Below the pieces are notes generated by a model, which did not search any database, was not told the DNA's origin, and was given only the letters and a program-made list of their open reading frames with translations. From an uncultured Kiritimatiellota bacterium (GTDB lineage Bacteria; Verrucomicrobiota; Kiritimatiellia; RFP12; UBA1067): a stretch of 64,000 nt of DNA. A program made the translations under genes and the position numbers. Numbering within the stretch: position 1 is the stretch's first letter; each line of letters starts with the position of its first letter. Shown here piece after piece: positions 33,492 to 42,126 of this stretch. The stretch covers positions 1 to 64,000 of the forward strand of contig CAKUCX010000014.1 of the NCBI GenBank assembly GCA_934643865.1, given 5' to 3'.

Positions 33492-34324
33492 TTCCGCCCT
33501 CCTTCCGCCTGCGCCGCCACCTGGGCCTCAAGCGCGGGCTGCGCCGCGCGCGCCTTCTCGATCTGCGCCTGGGTCACGGGACGGTGCGCCAGCGCGCACG
33601 TGCCCGCCGCCGTCACGATGAATCCGCCGAGAATCGCCCCCGCCACGCACACGCCCGCCGCGTTGAGGAGCGGCGTCCAGCGCGGATGGACGAGCCCGAA
33701 CGTGCGGAAGAGGGAGGGGAGCGCGTGGACGAGATGCGCCCCCGCCACGAGGAGCGCCGCCACGTAGAGGGCCGTCCACACCGGGTTCGCGAACGTCTCG
33801 ACCGTCGTGAGCCACATGTCCCGCACGATCTCGTCCGCCGCGTTCCGGTAGAGGTACCAGCGACCGAACTTGAAGAGGGCCAGATGCTGCACGAGGAAAA
33901 CGAGGATGACCGCCCCCGAGGCGAACATCGTGTACGCCGCCCCCGTCGCCTGCCCGGCATGGGAGACGACCGCGTAGCGCGCCGCCCCCCGCGCCCGCCG
34001 GTTGCCGAGCTTCAGGACGAGCGCAAGCGCCACATGGACGAACAGGATCGCGGCGAGCCCCGCCTCGACGAACCAGATGAGCGGCTTGAGGCCGGTGAGG
34101 AACTGGCAGTAGGCGTTGTAGGCCGCCTGCGCCGCCGCCGGATCGGGGTTCAGAAGCGAAAGGTTGCCGGCCATGTGCCCCGCGAGGAACGCCACGAGCA
34201 ACGCCCCCGCCACGCCGAGAACCTGTTTCCGCCCAATGGACGACGCGAGATAGGTTCCCACCCACCGCACCGTCCGCGACCAACCGCCCGCCTCTCCGCG
34301 CCCCGCCTCTCCGCTCACCGTCAC
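33488..34324 (-). CDS. sdhC: Succinate dehydrogenase/fumarate reductase cytochrome b subunit
   Basis: A membrane anchor of 278 residues with five predicted helices and histidines placed as for a di-haem cytochrome b (AGHMAGN, FVHVALA, QHLALF, HLVHAL). It passes electrons between SdhB and menaquinone. The start is a GTG with a GAGGAAG ribosome-binding site. The N-terminal 25 residues are poorly conserved, and the C-terminus has an Ala/Gln-rich tail. It is the first gene of the sdhCAB operon, with a -10 box (TATACT) about 40 bases upstream. Confidence 0.92.
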   Translation of the reverse strand: MTVSGEAGRGEAGGWSRTVRWVGTYLASSIGRKQVLGVAGALLVAFLAGHMAGNLSLLNPDPAAAQAAYNAYCQFLTGLKPLIWFVEAGLAAILFVHVALALVLKLGNRRARGAARYAVVSHAGQATGAAYTMFASGAVILVFLVQHLALFKFGRWYLYRNAADEIVRDMWLTTVETFANPVWTALYVAALLVAGAHLVHALPSLFRTFGLVHPRWTPLLNAAGVCVAGAILGGFIVTAAGTCALAHRPVTQAQIEKARAAQPALEAQVAAQAEGGRK

Positions 34325-34364
34325 GTTCTTCCTCTCAAATTCGCGTCAATTCAAAATCCCGCGT

Positions 34365-34370
34365 AGTATA
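34365..34370 (-). promoter_or_regulatory. -10 box of the sdhCAB operon
   Basis: TATACT on the minus strand (GCGGTATACTACG context), about 40 bases before the sdhC start; the leader carries a ribosome-binding site. Confidence 0.5.
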
Positions 34371-34403
34371 CCGCTTTTCCCCGCGTCCGTCCAGCGCGCG
34401 CGT

Positions 34404-37400
34404 TCACTGCACAAGGACGTTCTCGGCGGCGGAGACGTTGAGCTTGCCGGCGCGGTCGGGGTTGTCCTTCGCGCGCGGGCCGAGTTCGACCACGTTGTTG
34501 CGCCAGACGACGTTGCGTCCGCAGGGGAGGTCCAGCACGTACCCGCCCGGATTCACGAACCGGCACCCTTCGACGAGGAGCCCGCCGGCGACGAAGCCCT
34601 TGTCCACCTCGCCCACGTCCCAGTCCGTCGGCGTCACGCACACGGCCGAGATGCAGGGATCCTTCGGGTTGGAGACGCACGTGTCCTCGAAGAGGCAGTT
34701 GCGCACGACGAGGTTCGTCGCGCCCATGCCCTCGCACCAGAGGTCGCTGCGGTAGTCGGCGATGAAGCGCACGGGCACGCTGGCGGTCCGGCGGAAGATG
34801 CAGCCGTCGAGCGTGAGGTCGGAGGGCGAGAAGATGTTGCGCCAGCCGCCGTCCTCGAACACGCAGTCCTTCATCGTCACGCGGTCCGTCCCGTAGGCGC
34901 GGTCCCACACGAGGAAGCACGGCCCCTTCTGCGGGGGGATGTCGCGGTCGAGGTGGAGGCGGTTCCCGGCGACCCGGAGGAGCTTCGCGCGGAAGCCCGC
35001 CTCGCCGACCGGCGCGAAGTTCGGGAAGCGCAGCTCCAGGGTCGTCCCCGGCGCGGCGCGGAAGTAGTCGGCCCCGCGCCGGTTCACGATGTCGAGCACG
35101 CGGTCTGCCGCCCGCACGGCGATCGTGAAGCGGTCGTGGAAGTTCGACGTGTCGTCGTTGTTGAGCGACCAGCGGCAGTTGACGTACAGGCAGTCGCCCT
35201 TCGAGCGCGCGACGTGGTGGCCGTCCGAGACGGACGAGACGGGCCGGCTGAAGAAGCGCGCGCCGGGGTACGCCGCCCGGAACGCCGCCTCCGTCGGCGG
35301 CTCGACGCGGAAGTTCTCCACGCGCCAGTGGTGCTGCGCCCCGTCCACCACCATCCCCATGCCGAAGCAGCTCCACACGGCGACGTCCCGCACCGTGAGG
35401 TGCGCGTTGGCGTCGAGGTTGAGGCCGTTCTTCCCGTAGTAGCAGTGCTGGAGGCGGTAGAGGCCGTTCGTCTCGAACAGGCGCACGCGCGCGAGGTTCC
35501 CCTTCGCCGAGAAGCGGAAGCCCGTCGCGGGGTTCTGGTTGCGCCCCTCCATCGGGATGCCGGGCCAGAGGCGCAGGACGTTCGGCTTCACCCATGCGTT
35601 CTTCGCGCCGAAGTGCCCCTCGGTCTGGCCGAACGAGAGCCCCATCCCCCTGCGGAAGCGCGTGCGGCTTTCGTCCATCGCCGTGATCTTCTGGACGGGG
35701 ACCGGCTCGGGGTACTTGGGGTGGCGTTCGTAGTCCACGAACGCGAGGTCGACGAAGGCGCGTTCGGGCCGCGCGGCGTCCTCGTGGCGGCCGACGACGC
35801 GCACGAAGGCGGCGAGCGGATCCGCCTCCCAGTCCCAGTCCATCGTGAAGTTCCCCACCTCGGTCCTCGTGCAGCGCTGCACGAGGACGTTCCCCTTGTC
35901 GAGGATGAGTTCGCTCTGCGGCTGGCAGCGGTACTCGGCCGGGCGGCGGAAGACGAGGACGGCGCCCTTCCCGTCGAACGTGAAGTCCGTGAAATCGCGG
36001 ATCACGATTCCCGGCTCGTCGAAGCAGCGGTAGGTGCCCGGCGCGAGTTCCAGACGGCTCGCCTTCACGCGGCGGCACGCCGCCAGCGCGCGGGCGATCG
36101 CCGCCGCGTTCGTGGTCGAGGCCGTGGACAGGCCGAAGTCCACCGCCTTCAGCGTCCGCCCGCCCGTGGCGCGCGGCCGCTCCACCACGACCTCCGGGCA
36201 TCCCGTCGCGACGGGGACGGCGGCGGGGAGGCCGGACGGCAGCAGCGTCTTCCGGTCTGGCCGGCCCGGCTCGGACACGAGCCGGAACGCCTCGGCCGTC
36301 TTCACCCAGCCGAAGTCGACGGGGGCGGACGGCGGGAAGAGGCGTTCCCAGAGGTTCGTGTCGGGGCACGCATACGGCGCGTAGGACCCGTCTGCGGCAA
36401 AGGTCCCCTGGCGGTAGCGGTTGTAGAACGCCGACGTGCCGAGGAGCCGGAGGCGCGCGTCGGCGTCCGCCGCGTCCGCCCCGGCGGGCGAGACGGCGAC
36501 GTGCAGGACGCGCGGCCCCTTCACGCCCGGCGGACAGGCGAACGCCGTCTCCAGCGGCGCCGCGAGCGTCGTCTCGACGCGCTTCACGAGGATGGCCGCC
36601 TCCTTCGGACTGTACTCGCGGAAGAGCGGGTCCAGGAGCCAGTAGGTGACCGCGAAGCGGTTCGTCGGCAGCGTCTGCCCGGCGAGAAGCCTCCACGTCG
36701 TCGTCACGCGCCCGTCCCCGTGGTACGCCGTCTCGGGCGCGACGGGCAGGCGGTTGCGGGCCGTGTCGTCGCCGCGCGGGTTGACGTAGCGCACGACCTT
36801 CTTCCCCTCGGGATAGGCGGACTCCTCGACGACGCGCCCGCCCCGGCGGCGGATGGCCGCGTAACGCCCCGTCCGCGCGTTGAACGCCACGAAGCCGTAC
36901 TGCGCGAGCGGCACCGCGCCCAGGGCCTCGTCCCCCGTCTCGCACGCCCAGTCGGCGACGCCCCGGTTCACGAAGACCTCCATGCCCGTCGACCACGAGA
37001 CGTGCAGACGGCGCGGATCGCCGCCCGCGAACGAAACGCGCGAGACGGTGGCCGTGCCGAGTTCGCGCGCGATATGCTGCGCCAGCCAGTACTTCCGCAC
37101 GACCTGGCGGAGGCAGCGGTCCACGTCGAGCGGTTCGAGGAGGCCGGCCTCGGCCTTGTAGGCGTCGCGGTTGTAGCAGTCCGCCATGAGGGCGTGTCCG
37201 TTCAGGATCTCGCAGGAGAGGTAGTCGTCCGAATCGATGCCGTGGCAGTCCGCCCCGCGCGCGCCCTCGAAGCGGGCGCTGTACCCGACGCCGTGGAGGG
37301 CCATGCGGTCGTGGTAGACGAGCGGGAACCAGGGCGTCTTCTCCTGGACCGTGCCCGGCACCTTCATCCAGCGGTAGGCGCCGGGTTCGTCGGCGAGGTG

Positions 37401-38684
37401 CATCCACTGGCAGTCGCCGCCGTCGAGGTGCCCGAGCATGTAGTCGCAGGGCGCCTCGCTCGAAACGAAGCCGTCCCGCCCGCAGAGGGCGCGTGCCGCG
37501 TCGAACATCCGCGCGTTCGCGCGCATGTTTCCGAGGAGGGAATGGACGCGCCCCGCCCGGTCGCGGCACGTTCCCGCGAAATTCGCGCCCGAGCCCGTCA
37601 CGTCGATGAACACCGTTCCGGGACGGAAGCCGTCCGCATGCATCTGCTCCTGCTGGTAGATGATCGACGCCACCCCCTCCTGCGGCAGCAGCCGGTAGCT
37701 CTGCTCCTTGTGGGGCGGGTTGAGCCAGGCCTTGACGGGCTCCAGGGCGCCGGTTTGGGGATTGGGCTGATGGCAGATCTTGTCCCAGGAGAACCAGGGC
37801 GAATCGGGATAGCAGTCGATCACGTTCAGGTGGACGCCGAACGCCCAGCCGCGCACGCGCGCCACGGCCTCGGCGGCCTTCAGCTCCGCCGCCGTGCCGA
37901 ACGTCGGCGCGGGCGGGTAGACCTCGGGCAGATGGCGGTCGAAGCCGTGGCGCTGCCAGCAGTGCGCGTAGAAGAGGAGATCGTCCTTCAGGCCGTAGTC
38001 GTCGGCCGCGCGGCGGATCAGCTCGCCGAACTCCCGGAACGTCCCGTTCCAGCTGTCCACGCAGAAGCGCCCCGCCTTCCGCGCGAAGCCCGCCGGGGCG
38101 GGAACCGTGACGTGCCGACGGTAGCGGAGCGCACAGTCGAACGCCCCCGCCGTGCCCACGACGAACGTCAGCGTCGTCGGCTGCGCGACGCGGAAGCCGA
38201 AGGCCCCCTTCTCGGGCGCGTGGTAGAGGCTTTCGGGCGGCGCCTCGGTGGCGACGACGAGGGCGAGGCCGTTCGGGAACTCGAAGCCCGCGAAGCGGCA
38301 GGCGTTCTGGTGGCCGTTGAACGGCAGCGCGAACGCGCCGGGATCCTTCACGTAGTAGCCGTAGCCGAAGTAGAGCGCGGACGGCTTCTCGGAGCAGCGC
38401 CCGAACGCGATCCGCCCGAAATCGCGTTCGTCCCCGGCGATCTCCGCGACAAACGCATCCCCTTCGGCCCGGAACGAGACGGCCGGCACGGCGCCGGACG
38501 CGGAGGCCGTCCGCTCGAACGGCGCGAAGGAGAGCGTCTTCCCGCCCGCCGAGAACGCGAAGCCCCCCTTTCCGTCCAGCGCGACCGTTCCGTTGCCGCC
38601 CGCCAGGGAGAAGGCCGGCGCAGCATCCGCCTGCACGCCCAGCGACAGAGCCGCCACGGCGAGTGTACCAAGAAACTTCCGCAT
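34404..38684 (-). CDS. Secreted TIM-barrel + beta-helix fusion protein (1426 aa)
   Basis: This exported protein joins two families that occur as separate genes in this window. After a signal peptide (MRKFLGTLAVAALSLGVQADA) residues to about 200 are a beta-sandwich. A TIM-barrel region (from FCVDSWNGTF, near residue 206) carries FIDVT (D361) and SSEA, matching the 1221-residue protein at 1402-5067. From about residue 835 to the end it is a right-handed beta-helix matching the 675-residue protein at 8106-10133 (VKASRLELAPGTY, MDWDWE, EGHFGAKNAWV). The fusion implies that the two activities act on the same substrate, perhaps a lyase or hydrolase pair for one glycan. A good ribosome-binding site (GAAAGGACG) and an extended -10 (TATGGTATACT) precede it. 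The enzyme family is unassigned. Confidence 0.8.
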   Translation of the reverse strand: MRKFLGTLAVAALSLGVQADAAPAFSLAGGNGTVALDGKGGFAFSAGGKTLSFAPFERTASASGAVPAVSFRAEGDAFVAEIAGDERDFGRIAFGRCSEKPSALYFGYGYYVKDPGAFALPFNGHQNACRFAGFEFPNGLALVVATEAPPESLYHAPEKGAFGFRVAQPTTLTFVVGTAGAFDCALRYRRHVTVPAPAGFARKAGRFCVDSWNGTFREFGELIRRAADDYGLKDDLLFYAHCWQRHGFDRHLPEVYPPAPTFGTAAELKAAEAVARVRGWAFGVHLNVIDCYPDSPWFSWDKICHQPNPQTGALEPVKAWLNPPHKEQSYRLLPQEGVASIIYQQEQMHADGFRPGTVFIDVTGSGANFAGTCRDRAGRVHSLLGNMRANARMFDAARALCGRDGFVSSEAPCDYMLGHLDGGDCQWMHLADEPGAYRWMKVPGTVQEKTPWFPLVYHDRMALHGVGYSARFEGARGADCHGIDSDDYLSCEILNGHALMADCYNRDAYKAEAGLLEPLDVDRCLRQVVRKYWLAQHIARELGTATVSRVSFAGGDPRRLHVSWSTGMEVFVNRGVADWACETGDEALGAVPLAQYGFVAFNARTGRYAAIRRRGGRVVEESAYPEGKKVVRYVNPRGDDTARNRLPVAPETAYHGDGRVTTTWRLLAGQTLPTNRFAVTYWLLDPLFREYSPKEAAILVKRVETTLAAPLETAFACPPGVKGPRVLHVAVSPAGADAADADARLRLLGTSAFYNRYRQGTFAADGSYAPYACPDTNLWERLFPPSAPVDFGWVKTAEAFRLVSEPGRPDRKTLLPSGLPAAVPVATGCPEVVVERPRATGGRTLKAVDFGLSTASTTNAAAIARALAACRRVKASRLELAPGTYRCFDEPGIVIRDFTDFTFDGKGAVLVFRRPAEYRCQPQSELILDKGNVLVQRCTRTEVGNFTMDWDWEADPLAAFVRVVGRHEDAARPERAFVDLAFVDYERHPKYPEPVPVQKITAMDESRTRFRRGMGLSFGQTEGHFGAKNAWVKPNVLRLWPGIPMEGRNQNPATGFRFSAKGNLARVRLFETNGLYRLQHCYYGKNGLNLDANAHLTVRDVAVWSCFGMGMVVDGAQHHWRVENFRVEPPTEAAFRAAYPGARFFSRPVSSVSDGHHVARSKGDCLYVNCRWSLNNDDTSNFHDRFTIAVRAADRVLDIVNRRGADYFRAAPGTTLELRFPNFAPVGEAGFRAKLLRVAGNRLHLDRDIPPQKGPCFLVWDRAYGTDRVTMKDCVFEDGGWRNIFSPSDLTLDGCIFRRTASVPVRFIADYRSDLWCEGMGATNLVVRNCLFEDTCVSNPKDPCISAVCVTPTDWDVGEVDKGFVAGGLLVEGCRFVNPGGYVLDLPCGRNVVWRNNVVELGPRAKDNPDRAGKLNVSAAENVLVQ

Positions 38685-38761
38685 CGTCGTCGTCCTTTCA
38701 AGCGGCCCGATGGAGCGCGCATCACCGCCACCCGCGTTTCAACCATGCGCCCGCAGGCGCG

Positions 38762-38773
38762 AGTATACCATAT
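38762..38773 (-). promoter_or_regulatory. Extended -10 promoter of the fusion gene
   Basis: ATATGGTATACT on the minus strand with TATACT at 38767-38762, in the 111-base gap after the sugar-kinase stop codon. Confidence 0.55.
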
Positions 38774-38795
38774 TTGGCGCCGGCGCAGATCCGCG

Positions 38796-40280
38796 CTACG
38801 GCCGCTCCATCGCCCACGCGCCCAGATGGCCGGCGAGCGAACGGAACCGGGCGTAGAGGGCCTCGTACACGGCGTGCGCGGCAGGGTCGGGCCGCGCTTC
38901 GTCCGAGATCGACGCGACGCGCTCAACGACGTCGAAGTCGGGCCAGAGGCCGCAGCCGACGCCCGCCACCGCCGCCGCCCCCAAGGCGGCGGCCTGCTGG
39001 CCGATCGACGCGCGCACGACGCGCAGGCCGTAGACGTCCGCGTAGATCTGCCGCCAGAGCGGCGCCTTCGCGCCGCCCCCCACGAGCATGAGCGGCTCGG
39101 CCACCGGCACGAGGCCGCGCAGCGCGTCAAGCGCCTGCCGGAGGCCGAAGGCGACGCCCTCCATCGCCGCGCGCGCCATGTCGCCCCGCGTATGGCGGAG
39201 GTCGAGGTTCGCGAAGGCGCCCCGCATCGCGGGCGTCACGTCGAGGGAGCTGCCGCCCGCCAGCGTCGGATTGAAGAAGAGGCCGTGCGCGCCGACGCCC
39301 GCCGACGCGGCCGCGGCGTCCATCTCGGCGTAGCCGAGCCCCAGGATGTCCCGCAGCCACGTATGGCTCGTGCCGGCGGAGAAGATCGCGAGCGCGCTCG
39401 CATACTGGTTCGGCACGACATGGTCGAACACATAGGGCCGTACCGCGTCGTCGACGACGGGCGTCGCGCTCGAAACGGCGATCCAACTCGACGATCCGAG
39501 CGAACTGTAGGCGCGGCCCTCCCGGTAGGCGCCCGCGCCGAGCGCCATGCAGCTGTTGTCCACGCCGCCGGCGACGACCTGCACGGAGGTCGGGAGGCCG
39601 AGTTCCGCCGCCGCCGCGTCCGTCAAGGTGCCCAGCACCTGCGTCGACGGGACGATGCGCGGGAAGAGCGACGGCGCAAGTCCGCTCGCCGCCACCAGGT
39701 CGGGGGCGTAGGCCCGCCGCCGCAAGTCGTAGACGCCCGACCCCGAGGCGTAGGAGCGGTCCGTCGCCTTCACGCCCGTGAGGCGGTAGTTCACGTAGTC
39801 CTTCGTGCCCAGGGCGACGTCGACGCGCGCGAACCATTCGGGCTCGTGCGCCCGGAACCACATCAGCTTGAAGACGCCGTAGTGCCCCGGCGGGAAGCCG
39901 CATCCCGTGCGGCGGTACCAGGCCGCCTCCTCGACGCGGGCGAAGAACGCGCGCGCCTCTGCGTCCGCGCGGGCATCGCTCCAGATCGGCACGCGCGCGC
40001 GGAGGAGGCGCCCCGCCGCGTCCAGCGGCACGACGCCAAGCGAATGGCCCGAAATGCCGATCGCGCGGATGGACGCGCGCTGCGCGGGCGAAACGCCCGC
40101 CAGCAAGGCGCGCGTCGACGCGACCGTCGCCCGCCACCAGTCCTCCGGCGCCTGCTCGCGGAAGCCCGACGCCGGGCAGAAGGTTTCGTAGGCGTCGAAG
40201 CCCGACGCGACCGCGCGCCCGTCCGCGCCGAACAGCGACGCCTTGATGCCGCCCGTGCCAAAGTCGTAGGCGAGGATCAT
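38796..40280 (-). CDS. FGGY-family sugar kinase (xylulokinase-like)
   Basis: A 494-residue cytoplasmic kinase that phosphorylates a keto-sugar or polyol. The N-terminal phosphate loop AYDFGTGGIKASLF, the GISGHSLGVVPLD segment, the second-domain ATP motif AGGVDNSCMALGAGA and the late VGGGAKAPLWRQIYADV all fit the FGGY family, closest in feel to xylulokinases. The substrate cannot be read from sequence. It is the last gene of a four-gene operon; its ATG overlaps the stop of deoC (ATGA), so the kinase and aldolase are made together and probably act in one pathway. Confidence 0.9.
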   Translation of the reverse strand: MILAYDFGTGGIKASLFGADGRAVASGFDAYETFCPASGFREQAPEDWWRATVASTRALLAGVSPAQRASIRAIGISGHSLGVVPLDAAGRLLRARVPIWSDARADAEARAFFARVEEAAWYRRTGCGFPPGHYGVFKLMWFRAHEPEWFARVDVALGTKDYVNYRLTGVKATDRSYASGSGVYDLRRRAYAPDLVAASGLAPSLFPRIVPSTQVLGTLTDAAAAELGLPTSVQVVAGGVDNSCMALGAGAYREGRAYSSLGSSSWIAVSSATPVVDDAVRPYVFDHVVPNQYASALAIFSAGTSHTWLRDILGLGYAEMDAAAASAGVGAHGLFFNPTLAGGSSLDVTPAMRGAFANLDLRHTRGDMARAAMEGVAFGLRQALDALRGLVPVAEPLMLVGGGAKAPLWRQIYADVYGLRVVRASIGQQAAALGAAAVAGVGCGLWPDFDVVERVASISDEARPDPAAHAVYEALYARFRSLAGHLGAWAMERP

Positions 40281-40939
40281 GCGCGCTCCAGAATCGCCCG
40301 CGCCGTCCCGACGCCGATGCCGAACCGGCGCGCGCCGGCCGCGTACAGGGCGAGAAGCACCTCAAGCGTGCGCACGCCGCCCGCCGCCTTGACGCCGCAG
40401 CGCGCCCCCACGGCGCGCTTCATGAGCGCGCAGCGCGCCACGCTTGCCCCCGTCGGCGCCCAGCCCGTCCCCGTCTTCACCCAGCTCGCCCCCGCCTCGG
40501 CGCTCCAGCGCGCGCCGCGCGCGATCTCCTCGTCCGTCAGCCAGTGGCATTCGAGAATCACCTTGACGGGCCGCCCGCCCGCCGCCGCGACGACGGCGGC
40601 GACGTCGTCCTTGTAGGCCGTCTCGTCGCCGGCCTTGAGCCAGGCGATGTTGTTGACCATGTCCACCTCGTCGCATCCGAGGTCGACGAGTTCCTTCGCC
40701 GTCGCGGCCTTGATGCGGGTCGTCTCCGCGCCGCCGGGGAAGCCGCTCACCGAAGCGAGCTTCACGCCCGTGCCGGTGCCCAGGCGCGCGCGCATGTAGG
40801 GGACGTGCGCGGGGAGGCAGAAGACGGCCGCCGCGCCGAATTCCCGCGCAAGCGCGCAGGCGGCGTCGATGTCGCCGCGCGTCGACTGCGCCTGCACGGC
40901 GCTGACGTCCATCATCTTTGCGATGTCCGCAGCCGTCAT
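40277..40939 (-). CDS. deoC: Deoxyribose-phosphate aldolase
   Basis: A class I aldolase that splits 2-deoxyribose 5-phosphate to glyceraldehyde 3-phosphate and acetaldehyde. The 220 residues show the catalytic VKTGTGW (Schiff-base lysine), the second lysine in VKAAGGVRT, and the N-terminal region SVSGFPGGAETTRIK typical of DeoC. The length is normal. The start ATG overlaps the stop of the alcohol-dehydrogenase gene, and its own stop overlaps the FGGY kinase start. The unusual pairing with an FGGY kinase suggests a deoxysugar or related route instead of, or in addition to, nucleoside salvage. Confidence 0.94.
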   Translation of the reverse strand: MTAADIAKMMDVSAVQAQSTRGDIDAACALAREFGAAAVFCLPAHVPYMRARLGTGTGVKLASVSGFPGGAETTRIKAATAKELVDLGCDEVDMVNNIAWLKAGDETAYKDDVAAVVAAAGGRPVKVILECHWLTDEEIARGARWSAEAGASWVKTGTGWAPTGASVARCALMKRAVGARCGVKAAGGVRTLEVLLALYAAGARRFGIGVGTARAILERA

Positions 40940-42087
40940 CGGAGCGCCCCCCTCAGGATCTCGGCGAGCATCTCCTCCGTGACCGGAGGGTGCGAGGCGA
41001 GCACGCCCGCCGCGTTGAAGCTCACCGCCTTCACGCCCGCGACGATGCCGGGGATGTCCGCCTCCGTCACGCCCTTCTCGGCGAGCGTCGTCGGCACGCC
41101 GCTTCGGGCGATGAACGCCTTGAAGTCGGCAATCGGCATGACCTCCCGCTCGAAGCGTTCGTAGGGCGCGGGCCGGAGGCGTTTGAAGTAGGCCATCCAG
41201 GCCGGCATCACGATGCCGAGCGACGAGCCGTGGTTGATGCCGTGGCGGGACGTGAGCACGTGGCCGACCTGGTGCATCGGCGTCCAGGCGTCGCCCGGCG
41301 AGGCCCAGCCGTTGAGGCCGCACGTCGCCGCCCACATCAGCTCCGCGCGCGCGTCGGCGTCCGTCGGATTTGCGAGGGCGAGCGGCAGATTCTTCATGAT
41401 CGTCTTGACGACGCCCAACTGGAATTCATGCAGGAGGTCGCTCTTCGCCTGGCCGTTCACGAAGATTTCGAGGACGTGGCTGATCGCGTCGATCGCCCCG
41501 CAGGCCGTCTGGAAGGGCGGCAGCGTGTAGGTCAGCTCGGGGTCGAGGATCGCCGTCTTCGCGAAGAGGCAGTCCGCCCAGATGTAGCTCTTCTGCCTCC
41601 GGGCCGCCGAGCTCACGACGGCGCACATGTTCATCTCGCTGCCCGTCGCCGGCAGGGTCGGGACGAGGAGAAGCGGAAGCGCCGCCTCGGGCGGCCGCGC
41701 CGTCACGTGGGCGTGGCTGGCGTACACCATGTTCCAGAGGTCGCCGTGCGTGTAGAGGACGCCCGCCGCGACAGCCTTCGCGGCATCCATCGCGCTGCCC
41801 CCGCCCACGCCGACGATCAGGTCGGCCCCGAACGTCTTCGCCGCCTCCACGCCGCGCGCGACCATCTCGATGGGCGGATTCGGCGTCACCTCAAGGAACT
41901 CCCGCGCGGTCACGCCGGCCGCCGCCAGGAGCGTCCGGATCCTCGCCAGCGTCCCGGCGACGCTCCCGTCGCCATAGCTGACGACAAGCGCCCGCTTCCC
42001 AAGTTTCCGCGCTTCCGCGCCCGCCTCGGCAAGCGTTCCCGCGCCGAAGATCACCCGCACCGGGTTGTGGTAGGTAAAGCCGTTCAT
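40936..42087 (-). CDS. Iron-containing alcohol dehydrogenase
   Basis: A 383-residue NAD(P)-dependent alcohol/aldehyde oxidoreductase of the group III (iron) family. It has the dinucleotide site VGVGGGSAMDAAKA and the metal ligands in GAIDAISHVLE, MHQVGHVL and HGINHGSSLGIV. Placed directly before deoC it could reduce the acetaldehyde (or lactaldehyde) released by the aldolase to the alcohol, regenerating NAD. It resembles butanol/lactaldehyde reductases, but the substrate is inferred from context only. The start follows a purine-rich ribosome-binding site (GAAAGAGGGG); the gap to the HzsA-like gene is 39 bases. Confidence 0.92.
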   Translation of the reverse strand: MNGFTYHNPVRVIFGAGTLAEAGAEARKLGKRALVVSYGDGSVAGTLARIRTLLAAAGVTAREFLEVTPNPPIEMVARGVEAAKTFGADLIVGVGGGSAMDAAKAVAAGVLYTHGDLWNMVYASHAHVTARPPEAALPLLLVPTLPATGSEMNMCAVVSSAARRQKSYIWADCLFAKTAILDPELTYTLPPFQTACGAIDAISHVLEIFVNGQAKSDLLHEFQLGVVKTIMKNLPLALANPTDADARAELMWAATCGLNGWASPGDAWTPMHQVGHVLTSRHGINHGSSLGIVMPAWMAYFKRLRPAPYERFEREVMPIADFKAFIARSGVPTTLAEKGVTEADIPGIVAGVKAVSFNAAGVLASHPPVTEEMLAEILRGALR

Positions 42088-42126
42088 CCTCGTCCCCTCT
42101 TTCCGTTCTGTTTCCCGTCCGGCCGT

